Assembly: GCA_024643645.1 (NCBI GenBank)
Contig: JAHEMN010000020.1
Coordinates: forward strand, 1 to 35,559
Length of the DNA: 35,559 nt
Origin: Chitinophagaceae bacterium
Lineage (GTDB): Bacteria; Bacteroidota; Bacteroidia; Chitinophagales; Chitinophagaceae
Direction of reading: 5' to 3'
Shown here: piece by piece, positions 8,559 through 17,073 of the stretch
How positions within the stretch are numbered: position 1 is the stretch's first letter
Layout: each line of letters starts with the position of its first letter
Program-made: the position numbers and the translations under genes
Notes under the pieces: generated by a model
What the model saw: the letters and a program-made list of their open reading frames with translations, nothing else
Told to the model about the DNA's origin: nothing
Databases searched by the model: none

Positions 8559-9734
8559 ATGAATAAAGTATACTTAAAAAGAAAAATTACTCCCAGGGTT
8601 GTTAATGGACATCCATGGATCTTTAATAATGAAGTTGAAAAAGTAGAAGGGGTGGATGTGTTGGGCGGAGAAATAGTAGAAGTGTTGACGCATGATAAGA
8701 AATTTGTTGGCAAAGGATATATAAACCCAAAGTCGCAGATACTGGTTCGATTACTTACCAGAAATAAATCTGATGAGATCAATGAACAATATTTTTATTC
8801 AGCAATAAAGAAATGTTGGGAGTACAGGCAACAGATCGGCTATAAAGAAAATTGCAGATTGGTTTTTGGCGAAGCAGATTCGTTGCCGCAGTTGATCATT
8901 GATAAGTTCAATGATTATTTTGTTATTCAGACGCTTGCACTAGGGATGGATAAATGGAAACCAGCAATTGCAGATGCATTGAATAAAATATTTTCACCAA
9001 AAGGTATTTACGAAAGAAATGATGTTCCTGTTAGGGAGCTGGAGGGTTTACCTCAACAGAAAGGATTTTTATCTGCTCCATTTGATACCAATATCATTAT
9101 CAATGAAAATGGATTTCAGTTTCATGTTGATATTGAAAATGGACAGAAGACAGGTTATTTCTTAGATCAGCAGGATAATAGAAAAGCCATTCAGCATATT
9201 GTAAAAGGTGCCGATGTATTAGGTGCCTTTACCTATACAGGAACATTTGAAATTCATGCAGCAAAATATGGAGCCAAATCTGTTTTAGGACTTGATATTT
9301 CAGCCAATGCTGTAGAGCAGGCAAATAAAAATGCTGTATTGAATAATGTACAGGATATCTGTCGTTTTGAAACAGCGAATGCTTTTGATGTATTAAAGCA
9401 ATGGAGTAAAGAAGGAAAGCAATATGATGTTGTAATGTTGGATCCTCCTGCATTTACAAAAAGCAGAGAAACTATTCAGAAAGCAATTACAGGATATAAG
9501 GAAATCAATCTCCGGGGAATGAAGCTGGTGAAACCGGGTGGTTTTTTAGTTACATCATCATGCACCAATCTTGTAAATGAAGAGCTTTTTTTGCAGATCA
9601 TTGATATGGCAGCTAAAGATGCAAGAAGAAAACTACGACAAGTTATATTTCAAAAACAATCGGGTGATCATCCAATAATCAGAGGGTTGGATAATACGCA
9701 TTATCTTAAATTCCTGATTGTACAGGTGCAATAA
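8559..9734 (+). CDS. rlmI: 23S rRNA cytosine C5-methyltransferase, RlmI family
   Basis: A 391-residue SAM-dependent RNA methyltransferase. The N-terminal PUA domain starts at VNGHPWIFNNEV. A linker domain follows (EADSLPQLIIDKF), then a Rossmann methyltransferase core with AdoMet motif DVLGAFTYTGTFE, the acidic LGLDIS strand, the DPPAF motif, and the TSSCTN motif holding the likely nucleophilic cysteine of m5C enzymes. E. coli RlmI methylates C1962 of 23S rRNA; length and domain order match. The exact target base in this organism is inferred. ATG start. A near-consensus TATCTTGC lies 17 nt upstream (8542-8549). Confidence 0.88.
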   Translation: MNKVYLKRKITPRVVNGHPWIFNNEVEKVEGVDVLGGEIVEVLTHDKKFVGKGYINPKSQILVRLLTRNKSDEINEQYFYSAIKKCWEYRQQIGYKENCRLVFGEADSLPQLIIDKFNDYFVIQTLALGMDKWKPAIADALNKIFSPKGIYERNDVPVRELEGLPQQKGFLSAPFDTNIIINENGFQFHVDIENGQKTGYFLDQQDNRKAIQHIVKGADVLGAFTYTGTFEIHAAKYGAKSVLGLDISANAVEQANKNAVLNNVQDICRFETANAFDVLKQWSKEGKQYDVVMLDPPAFTKSRETIQKAITGYKEINLRGMKLVKPGGFLVTSSCTNLVNEELFLQIIDMAAKDARRKLRQVIFQKQSGDHPIIRGLDNTHYLKFLIVQVQ

Positions 9735-9752
9735 AAAAATTGAAAAAAGAAA

Positions 9753-10100
9753 TTATCGGGAAACCTGAAACTTGCCTGATTCAATGATCTTACCACTTGA
9801 AATTTCCACCAGGTGATAGATGTAAAGGCCACGATTAAAATCGTTTAATTGAACTGTAAGTTTTTGTGGGAGATTTAAACTTTCATACATTTTCTTTCCT
9901 AGGAAACTGTATATCTGAATGATATGTGTTTTTTCATATCCTTTCGGAACATCAAATGTTACATATGCAGTTGCTGGATTAGGATATAATTTTACAATCC
10001 TATCAGCAATCTCAGATGTTGGGTTATTTCTAAGAGATTGTGCCTGTGATTGTATGGTAATCAACAGCATAAAGGATAATATGGTTAAGATCCGTCTCAA
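9753..10100 (-). CDS. Minimal secreted protein consisting almost only of a T9SS type A sorting domain
   Basis: A 115-residue protein. A Sec signal peptide with an RR n-region is predicted to be cleaved near AQA/QS. About 15 residues of linker follow, then a complete type A sorting domain: LYPNPATAYVTFDV, an internal FLGKKMYE strand, and the terminal LNDFNRGLYIYHL...GKFQVSR. In known T9SS cargo this domain is a removable C-terminal sorting signal, yet here there is almost no cargo. The start is TTG (10100-10098); an upstream TAAATTTG box leaves a leader of only about 5 nt. Function unknown; it could be a small surface protein or a decoy for the sorting machinery. Confidence 0.8.
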   Translation of the reverse strand: MRRILTILSFMLLITIQSQAQSLRNNPTSEIADRIVKLYPNPATAYVTFDVPKGYEKTHIIQIYSFLGKKMYESLNLPQKLTVQLNDFNRGLYIYHLVEISSGKIIESGKFQVSR

Positions 10101-10105
10101 CGTAA

Positions 10106-10113
10106 CAAATTTA
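10106..10113 (-). promoter_or_regulatory. Candidate -7 box before the small T9SS-domain gene
   Basis: TAAATTTG on the minus strand matches TAnnTTTG and ends 5 nt before the TTG start codon, implying a nearly leaderless transcript. No convincing -33 element is seen, so the call is weak. Confidence 0.3.
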
Positions 10114-10234
10114 CTTTTATTATTCGAAAAATAGGCCGAAATTTTAATATACGCAACGTAAAACTACGATGTATATATAAGTGGCTGAAATTCAACACAA
10201 TAAATTCAAAAAATAATAAGATTTTAACGTAATC

Positions 10235-10705
10235 TTATTTGAGCTTTTCAAGTACTGAATTGATATTTTTAAAATTGGGTTGTTCGCTGGCATTTTCCAA
10301 TACTTCAGCATACTGTAAGATCCCGTTTTTGTCTATTACAAATGCAGACCTTTTGGAAACTCCTTTCATGCCGTAACCAAACTGTTCATAGATTGTCTCA
10401 TACAATCTTGAAACATCTTTATTAAAATCACTTAATAAAGTAAAATTAAATTGTTGGTCTTCTTTATACTTTGCTAAAGTGTGTAATGCATCTACCGAAA
10501 TTCCAAAAACTCTGGCATTGCAATCATTGTATAAACTAATATTATCTCGTACAGAACAAAGTTCTTCGGTGCATGTACTTGTAAATGCAAGTGGAAAAAA
10601 TAATAAAAGAATGTTCTCACCTTTTAGATCTGACAGGGTGATTTCTTTTTTTGTTGAATCAAATAAAGTAAAATCTGGTGCTGGCTTTCCGGTTTCGAGT
10701 GGCAT
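10235..10705 (-). CDS. Peroxiredoxin (AhpC/TSA family)
   Basis: A 156-residue thioredoxin-fold peroxidase that reduces H2O2 or organic hydroperoxides. The N-terminal GKPAPDFTLFD is typical. The peroxidatic cysteine is C45 in FTSTCTEELC, and C50 five residues later could act as an intramolecular resolving cysteine. The arrangement lies between AhpE-like and BCP-like peroxiredoxins, so I do not assign a subfamily symbol. No signal peptide, therefore cytosolic. ATG start. Monocistronic, with a TAAATTTG box about 44 nt upstream. Confidence 0.88.
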   Translation of the reverse strand: MPLETGKPAPDFTLFDSTKKEITLSDLKGENILLLFFPLAFTSTCTEELCSVRDNISLYNDCNARVFGISVDALHTLAKYKEDQQFNFTLLSDFNKDVSRLYETIYEQFGYGMKGVSKRSAFVIDKNGILQYAEVLENASEQPNFKNINSVLEKLK

Positions 10706-10748
10706 TTTAGTTTTTTTTAAAAGTAAATCAGGTTTAAAAAATTGACAA

Positions 10749-10756
10749 CAAATTTA
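10749..10756 (-). promoter_or_regulatory. Candidate -7 box for the peroxiredoxin gene
   Basis: TAAATTTG on the minus strand fits TAnnTTTG, about 44 nt before the ATG. No clear -33 element is visible. Confidence 0.3.
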
Positions 10757-10927
10757 TTTCGAAATAGTTTGATTGGATGGTCCTGCTCATAGTCTTAATA
10801 AATAAAATTTAATAGGGATTTGCCTTCATTTCAGAAATTATATACAAAACAAGAATGCCTTGAGATGTAATTAATGGCCAGGGTCAATAAGGGTGGCTAT
10901 GGAAAATATATGCCGGGAAGGGTTTTA

Positions 10928-11944
10928 TTAAAATCTGGGGCAAAGCAGGTATTCACCTTTGCTTTTTCTGAATCCTAAATAGGAAAGAGATATTTCGAAA
11001 CCACCTCTTCCATAACTGGAAGGTTTCAGTTTTGAAATATTCGCATCATAGCTTATTGCAAATGAGAAAGGGGAGTAGTCAAGTTTTAATACCGGGATAA
11101 TTGCATCATTCCATCTTAAAAAACCACCGGCATGAATGGTATATGCAGGATTGTCTACATCGTTACCTAGCTTTAAGCCATACATAAGTCCTGCCACCGT
11201 TTCATTAAATCCTCCTTGTATGGAATGATCAGCCAGCATAGTCATATAAGCATATTCTGATACACTAAGCTTTAAACCACCTGAGAAAACCATTTTCGGT
11301 TGTAATTCAACATTTGTAGTATTGGTAAAAAAGGATTGATTGGGTTTATTGAAATGATGGTAGGCAGCCCCGATGAAAAAGTTATTTTCCGGATTGTAAG
11401 CAAGGTTTGAATTATAACTCATGCCAACACTACCATCCAGGTAACTGAATTGTGTGTTTGAAAAATTTTCACCAATACCACCATTATCATATTGTGTATT
11501 AGTAGTTACTTTAGTCGGATCAAATCTTCTTTGTATCCATCCACCCATAAAGCCAAGTGACAAATAGCTGTTCTTTTCGGTACTAAGAGATTTGTGGTAA
11601 TTCAATGCTGGTAAAACATGTGTGGATGTCCATCCGATAGTACCTGCTTTATCATACATGATCTGCAATCCTGTAGTAATAAAGTCATCTCCTTTACCAA
11701 TTGGCATTTTTAATTCTGCATTAACTGATCCTGTTTTATAAGCATTGGTTACACTGTTCCATTGATCACGGTAAACAGCTTGTACTCTTACATCACCCGT
11801 AAAAATTCCGGCCAGAGAAGGATTTCTTAATAAAGGTGTTTCAAAAAATTGAGAAAAATGAATATCCTGACTCTTAGCAGTTAAGCAAAAAATGCAAGCC
11901 AGTAATAAACTAAAAAAATATTGTATGGTTATTTTTCTTTTCAT
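10928..11944 (-). CDS. PorP/SprF family T9SS outer-membrane protein
   Basis: A 338-residue outer-membrane beta-barrel with a signal peptide (about 25 residues, ending AKSQ). It has the family opening DIHFSQFFETPLLRNPSLAG followed by VQAVYRDQW. The C-terminus FEISLSYLGFRKSKGEYLLCPRF is typical of the family. PorP/SprF proteins work with the T9SS. In Flavobacterium johnsoniae, SprF is required for secretion of the adhesin SprB and is encoded next to it. Here the gene begins 3 nt after the stop of a giant type B PKD protein, so it is very likely the dedicated partner of that adhesin and co-transcribed with it. Confidence 0.93.
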   Translation of the reverse strand: MKRKITIQYFFSLLLACIFCLTAKSQDIHFSQFFETPLLRNPSLAGIFTGDVRVQAVYRDQWNSVTNAYKTGSVNAELKMPIGKGDDFITTGLQIMYDKAGTIGWTSTHVLPALNYHKSLSTEKNSYLSLGFMGGWIQRRFDPTKVTTNTQYDNGGIGENFSNTQFSYLDGSVGMSYNSNLAYNPENNFFIGAAYHHFNKPNQSFFTNTTNVELQPKMVFSGGLKLSVSEYAYMTMLADHSIQGGFNETVAGLMYGLKLGNDVDNPAYTIHAGGFLRWNDAIIPVLKLDYSPFSFAISYDANISKLKPSSYGRGGFEISLSYLGFRKSKGEYLLCPRF

Positions 11945-11947
11945 AGT

Positions 11948-14900
11948 TTATAAGATCAGAGCAATGTTGCCGTTTAGTTTTATTAAATCTCCATTGTCAC
12001 AAAATACTTCAGCCTGGTATACATACACATCGGCTTTTGCTTTGTAACCTTTGTATGTTCCGTCCCATCCTGAAGAAAGATCATTAACCGGGAAATCTCT
12101 TTTTTCAAAAACAACTTCACCCCAACGATTAAAGATGCGGAGTGTTTTAATTCTCTCAAGGCCTTTGCCACGGGGAAAGAAAACATCATTACTACCATCA
12201 CCATTTGGTGAAAATGTGTTGGGTATAAAAAGATTAGAATTTGAACAAATAACAATTACTTCAATTGAACCAATATTCGAACATCCATTATCATCGGTAA
12301 AATAAACCTGATAGAAAGAGTTGAATTTTGGCCCAACAGTCGGTGTTGGACAGTTGGTACAGCTTAGTCCTGTTGGGTTGGACCATAGCCAGGTGATTGT
12401 ATTCGGCGAATAAGTTGCAGGCATAGTAACAGGGAATCCATTTTGCACAGTCAACAGGGCAGGCATTGTTACAACAGGTAATGGATTTATATAAATATTT
12501 TGAATCGTTGTGTCTTTACACCCGGTACTATTTGTTGCAATTGCAGTAATGCTGAATGTACCTGCAGTAGTATAAGTTTGAGCCGGTGGATTTTGAATTG
12601 CAGAGGTATTCCCATTCGGAAAATTCCAGTTCCAGGTTACTACAGAAGTATCCGGTTGAATAAAAATACCGGCATTTAATAAGGATAAATTTCTGCAAAT
12701 CACCGTATCGCCGGTGATATCAATCAAAGGTCTTTGAACAACTTTTACCAGGTTGGTTTTTATAAGCGTATCAGTACATCCTGATTGTGTTTGCACAGCA
12801 AGTTGTACAGTATATATGCCTGGTGATGTATATTGATGATTTGGATTTTGCATTGTTGATGTATTTCCATCACCAAAATCCCAATTATAAGTTGTAATTG
12901 GTTCATTGAATGTAGAGGAGTCTGTAAAGTTCACATTACCTCTGTCACAAAATAATAAATTGTCAAATCCAAATTCTGCTTCTGCTCCTGTTAAATAAAT
13001 TGTATCATTTCCTTGTAATAATATCAGGCATCCGGTAGGGTCTTCTATAATTACTTTAGGCAAGAAGTTACCAAAAGTTATGTATGTATGCGAGGTGGAA
13101 GGAGTACTAGTTGTGATTGAATTTCCATCACCAAAGTCCCAGAAATAGGAATTTGCAGGACCGGCATTTACAGCATTGAAATTAGCAATGAATGGGCTAC
13201 ACCCAATTGTAGGTGTATAATTTAATCTTGAACCGGTCGTATCAAAAACAGTAATATTCCTTACAATAGAATCAAGGCATCCACCAGGACTAGTAATTAA
13301 TAATTTAACTGGATATACTCCTGGAAGGTTGAAAAAATGAACCGGATTGTTAAGGCTGGAAGTTCCTTCACCAGGTCCGAAGTTCCAAAATACTGAGTTA
13401 TTATATGTTGACGTATTAGTGAACTGAACAGCAAATGGAGCACAAGAACTAGCAGTATCACTTACATCAAAATCAGCTATTGGTAGATCTACACGGATAT
13501 ACATATTTTTCGTAACAGAATCAGCACACCCGAATCCATCTTGTATTCTCAGTTTCACATTATAAAAACCTGTAGCAGCATATGTATGAGTAGGTGATAG
13601 AGCAACTGAAGTATTGCCATCGCCAAAATCCCATTGACTGGTAAAACCTGCTGGTGATGATGTATTAGTGAATTTTACATTTGCATTTGGGCATGTTAAT
13701 GTGTCTGCTGAAACAAAATCAGGCATCGGATCCGTTGAAGTTACAAGGCCATTTAAAATTATACTGTCCATACAGCCAATAGCATCAGTAATAACAAGTT
13801 TTACAGAAAAAGTACCAGTTGTATTATAAGTATGTTGGAAGGGAGGAGCACTAAAATTCTGAATAGTACCATCGCCAAAGTCCCATTGCCAGTTTGTGAT
13901 TACATTGATGCCATCAGTCGTTGAAAGATCATTGAATGTGGTTGTTAACCCTGAACATCCTGCAACATTTGATGCAGTGAAATTTGCAATGGCTCCATTT
14001 ATGCGTATATAATTTGTTTTTGTTACAACATCTGTACAACCATTGATGTCAGTGGTAGTAAGTGTAACTGTAAAAGTTCCTGAAGTTGAGTAAGTATAAG
14101 CAACTGTTGGATTAGGAGTGTTTATTGTTCCTCCATCACCAAAGTCCCAGGAATAACTCGCAATGTTACCGGCATTGATATTTGTTACATTAAATGTGAT
14201 ATAAGCAGGTTTACATGCTACTGCCTGATCAGCAATGAAATCAGGATCTTCGTCCACTGTTCTTATTGTTCGGAAAGTAGTATCGGCGCAACCTCCATTG
14301 GTAACAATTAAACGAACTGTATAATTAGCAAAAGCTGGAAATATGTGAACTGGATTTTGAACATTTGAAACTGGAGAACCGTCACCAAAATTCCATTCCC
14401 AGGTAAGTGGGTCTATGGATTGATCAGTAAAACTAAATTGAAGCCTGTTACTACAATCTGGTACAGGTAAGAACCTTGCAATAGGCGGTAATACTCTTAC
14501 ATAATTATTTTTAATTAAAGTATCCGGGCAACCATTATTTGTTGCTATTAGCTGGATTGAAAATTGACCTGTATCAGAATAGCTATGACTCGGATTTTGT
14601 AAAGTTGAAGAGCCGCCATCACCAAAATTCCAGAGCCATTGATCAGCTATACTCGTAAGATCAGTAAAATAAACTGGTTGGGTTCCACAAACAGGATTTG
14701 GAGCAGCGTTAAAATCAACAACTGGTTTTGATCCTACAGTTACAGCAGTTGGAATTGTTAACGTATCTGTACAACCAGTACTGGTTGTAATAATTAGTCG
14801 TACTGTATAAGTTCCCTGAGCAATATAAGTATAAACAGGATTTGCCAAAGTTGATGTACCGCCATCACCAAAATCCCAATTGTAAGAAGTTATAGCATCG

Positions 14901-16303
14901 ACTGCAGTGATTGCAGGTACCGGTGAAATAGTATAAGGAATACAACCTCTTACAGGAAATAAGGGTATAGAAATAGTAGCTCTTCGTATTACAACAAAAT
15001 TTGGTTTTACAATTGTATTGGAACATCCAAATGCATTGGTTGTAATTAATGTAACCGTAAAGCTTCCATAACTGGTATAGGTGTGAGAAGGGTTTTGATT
15101 GGTTGAAGTAGATCCATCACCAAAATCCCACATCCAACTTACAGGACTTCCGGTAGAAATGTCCTGAAAATTTACGGTTAATGTTGGTTCACATTTAGAA
15201 GTAACAGGTGCTGTAAAATCAGAGACAGGTCTTGGATTTACTGTAATGGTTTGCGAGAATGAATCTACACAACTGGAATAGGTATTATAAAGCCAAACAG
15301 TATAAGTTCCCGGCAATGCATAGCTATGCGTTGTATTAATAGAATTGGCAGTTCCGCCATCACCAAATATCCAGGCAGAACTTACAGGGTTTGGTGTAGA
15401 AGTATTAGTAAATGTTGCTGTTTCATTAATACATACTGCAGCAGGTGCATTATAATTGGTAGTAAATCCTCCAATTATTATCGGATTGCTTCTGAAAGTG
15501 TCAACACAACCTGCTGAACTACTTGTTATCAACGTAACTATATAACTACCGTTGGATGTGTAAGTATGAACAGGATTTGTTGCTGATGAAAAGTTACCAT
15601 CACCAAAATCCCATATATAACTAAGCGTTGCGGGACCGGTGGAAGTATTGGTAAAAGTGATATTTGCCGGTGCACTGCAAACTGTTGCTTGTGTATGTGT
15701 AAACCCTGCTGTTACACCCGGTGTTGAAATGATATAATTTGGCCGGCTGATAGTTCTTGTGCATCCTTTATCATTAGTTACTCTAAGTGTAATTGAAAAA
15801 TTACCCACAGTTGTGAAAGTCACCATTGGATTCTGTAATGTGGACGTAGTCCCATTTCCAAAATCCCAGAACCAGGATACATTGGTATTTCCAACTCCAG
15901 CCAAGGATAAATCAGTGAATTGAACTCTTAAAGGAAAGCAACCACTGATCGGGGATGCACTAAAATTTACTGTTGGAGGTTCATAAACACTAATATATTG
16001 GGATCTTGTTAGTGTATTGCTTCCATTAGCATTTGAAACGGTAAGAGTAACTGTATAATTACCGGGTGTGAAATAGGATGCAACCGGATTTTGAAGTATT
16101 GAAGTATTTCCATTTCCAAAATTCCAACTCCATGATGTTGGATTACCGCTCGATAGATCTTGAAAATTTACAATAAGTGGAGAACACCCCGCCAAGGGGC
16201 TACCCGTAAAGTTTGCAACAGGTGACTGGGCTATAACTGTCCCTGTATAAAAAAAACAGTTGATAGCCAATATTAGTAGGATATTGACGCTTTTCGCTTT
16301 CAA
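11948..16303 (-). CDS. Giant PKD-repeat surface adhesin with gliding-motility (T9SS type B) C-terminal domain
   Basis: A 1451-residue secreted protein. A signal peptide ending near VIAQ is followed by 15 PKD-like beta-sandwich repeats of about 85 residues, which I counted by their W-x-F cores (for example WSWNFGNG, WFWDFGNG, YNWDFGDG, WNWNFPNG). Next come a degenerate Ig-like module (TWLWSNPTGLSC) and the type B sorting domain (FIPNTFSPNGDGSNDVF, LRIFNRWGEVVFEK, GWDGTYKG). Cys residues recur at fixed places in each repeat, suggesting disulfides. The start is TTG at 16303; an in-frame TAA two codons upstream excludes a longer ORF except for one CTG. By analogy with SprB it would be a cell-surface adhesin for gliding, attachment or polymer binding. 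Followed after 3 nt by its SprF-like partner. Confidence 0.93.
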   Translation of the reverse strand: MKAKSVNILLILAINCFFYTGTVIAQSPVANFTGSPLAGCSPLIVNFQDLSSGNPTSWSWNFGNGNTSILQNPVASYFTPGNYTVTLTVSNANGSNTLTRSQYISVYEPPTVNFSASPISGCFPLRVQFTDLSLAGVGNTNVSWFWDFGNGTTSTLQNPMVTFTTVGNFSITLRVTNDKGCTRTISRPNYIISTPGVTAGFTHTQATVCSAPANITFTNTSTGPATLSYIWDFGDGNFSSATNPVHTYTSNGSYIVTLITSSSAGCVDTFRSNPIIIGGFTTNYNAPAAVCINETATFTNTSTPNPVSSAWIFGDGGTANSINTTHSYALPGTYTVWLYNTYSSCVDSFSQTITVNPRPVSDFTAPVTSKCEPTLTVNFQDISTGSPVSWMWDFGDGSTSTNQNPSHTYTSYGSFTVTLITTNAFGCSNTIVKPNFVVIRRATISIPLFPVRGCIPYTISPVPAITAVDAITSYNWDFGDGGTSTLANPVYTYIAQGTYTVRLIITTSTGCTDTLTIPTAVTVGSKPVVDFNAAPNPVCGTQPVYFTDLTSIADQWLWNFGDGGSSTLQNPSHSYSDTGQFSIQLIATNNGCPDTLIKNNYVRVLPPIARFLPVPDCSNRLQFSFTDQSIDPLTWEWNFGDGSPVSNVQNPVHIFPAFANYTVRLIVTNGGCADTTFRTIRTVDEDPDFIADQAVACKPAYITFNVTNINAGNIASYSWDFGDGGTINTPNPTVAYTYSTSGTFTVTLTTTDINGCTDVVTKTNYIRINGAIANFTASNVAGCSGLTTTFNDLSTTDGINVITNWQWDFGDGTIQNFSAPPFQHTYNTTGTFSVKLVITDAIGCMDSIILNGLVTSTDPMPDFVSADTLTCPNANVKFTNTSSPAGFTSQWDFGDGNTSVALSPTHTYAATGFYNVKLRIQDGFGCADSVTKNMYIRVDLPIADFDVSDTASSCAPFAVQFTNTSTYNNSVFWNFGPGEGTSSLNNPVHFFNLPGVYPVKLLITSPGGCLDSIVRNITVFDTTGSRLNYTPTIGCSPFIANFNAVNAGPANSYFWDFGDGNSITTSTPSTSHTYITFGNFLPKVIIEDPTGCLILLQGNDTIYLTGAEAEFGFDNLLFCDRGNVNFTDSSTFNEPITTYNWDFGDGNTSTMQNPNHQYTSPGIYTVQLAVQTQSGCTDTLIKTNLVKVVQRPLIDITGDTVICRNLSLLNAGIFIQPDTSVVTWNWNFPNGNTSAIQNPPAQTYTTAGTFSITAIATNSTGCKDTTIQNIYINPLPVVTMPALLTVQNGFPVTMPATYSPNTITWLWSNPTGLSCTNCPTPTVGPKFNSFYQVYFTDDNGCSNIGSIEVIVICSNSNLFIPNTFSPNGDGSNDVFFPRGKGLERIKTLRIFNRWGEVVFEKRDFPVNDLSSGWDGTYKGYKAKADVYVYQAEVFCDNGDLIKLNGNIALIL
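12840..16180 (-). repeat. Tandem PKD-coding repeats, period roughly 230-290 bp
   Basis: The same short coding motif recurs about fifteen times; on the plus strand it reads as variants of ccatcaccaaaatcccaa, encoding WDFGDG. Neighbouring segments for HTYT..G.YTV.L and GC.DT also recur. The repeats are diverged at the DNA level rather than identical, so the array is old, although short identities remain that could support recombination. Confidence 0.8.
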
Positions 16304-16509
16304 CAGTTAGGATTTTGATTTTTCATGTTAAGAACGTTTCGTTTTAACAAAAATTATTCCGAAGTGTAATTATTTTATTAATTACCTGATTTAATTCAAA
16401 AACAGGCTGTTTTTTATAATAATTCTTATTAAAAGACACTGAACTACAGTATTCGTTTAATTGGTAAATTTTAATAGTTGGTGCTAAAAATCAGAGAAAT
16501 GGATAAAAC

Positions 16510-16920
16510 TTATAATTTATCAAGGCGTAAAAACTTTGTATCTGATCCTACAGTTTGAGTTGCTTCTACATAGGTCCAGCTATTTTTTGTAATATTCCAT
16601 GTACCATTGATTAATTGAATTGGATAAGTGGCAGCAATAAAATTTGCATAAGTAGTCATTGCATTTGCATTTCCATCCCATGCACCGGTTATTTCAACTA
16701 CTCCATTTTTAATGGCATCTACAGTTTTATTGCTATAATATTGGAATTTATATGCATTAAAATCAGCAGTAATGGTTGTTCCGTTATTTACAAAAGTGGT
16801 TATTTTCCATTGACCATCTGTCATGGCTTTCAATACCAGGTCTTCCTGAATACTTTCGATTGTTTTTTTGCAACCAGTGAGTAATGTGCCGAAAAAAAGT
16901 AAGATCAGTAGTTTTTTCAT
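16510..16920 (-). CDS. Small lipoprotein, lipocalin-like, function unknown
   Basis: A 136-residue protein with a lipoprotein signal peptide and lipobox LLTGC (Cys17), followed by KK. The mature part contains GQWKITTFVNNGTTITADFNAYKFQYYSN and a later GAWDGNANAMTTY, a pattern of short beta strands like the lipocalin-like domains of Bacteroidota lipoproteins. It is probably anchored in the outer or inner membrane. ATG start. It is separated from the downstream PKD gene by 206 nt in which I see no convincing terminator. No enzyme motif; function unknown. Confidence 0.75.
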   Translation of the reverse strand: MKKLLILLFFGTLLTGCKKTIESIQEDLVLKAMTDGQWKITTFVNNGTTITADFNAYKFQYYSNKTVDAIKNGVVEITGAWDGNANAMTTYANFIAATYPIQLINGTWNITKNSWTYVEATQTVGSDTKFLRLDKL

Positions 16921-17028
16921 TTATTGAATAATATAGCACACAAAATAAACAAAAAAAGAGGCTTTTCAAATAGTTATTGTATTTACTTCAAATTATTAAG
17001 GAGTTTTCTGATTCAATAATCTTGTTTT

Positions 17029-17036
17029 TAATTTTG
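17029..17036 (+). promoter_or_regulatory. Candidate -7 box for the MG2/plug-like gene
   Basis: TAATTTTG matches TAnnTTTG and lies 37 nt before the GTG start at 17074. The -33 region (TTTTCTG near 17003-17009) is weak. Confidence 0.35.
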
Positions 17037-17073
17037 TTTATAGTGCTTAATTTCACAATTCAAATCTTTTTCT

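Noticed and set aside
12051-12305. 84-aa plus-strand ORF inside the PKD adhesin
   Set aside because: Shadow of the conserved type B sorting domain on the other strand.
16327-16348. Possible hairpin GTTAAGAACGTTTCGTTTTAAC between the lipoprotein and PKD genes
   Set aside because: The stem is interrupted by a bulge, and no T run follows in the direction of the lipoprotein transcript.
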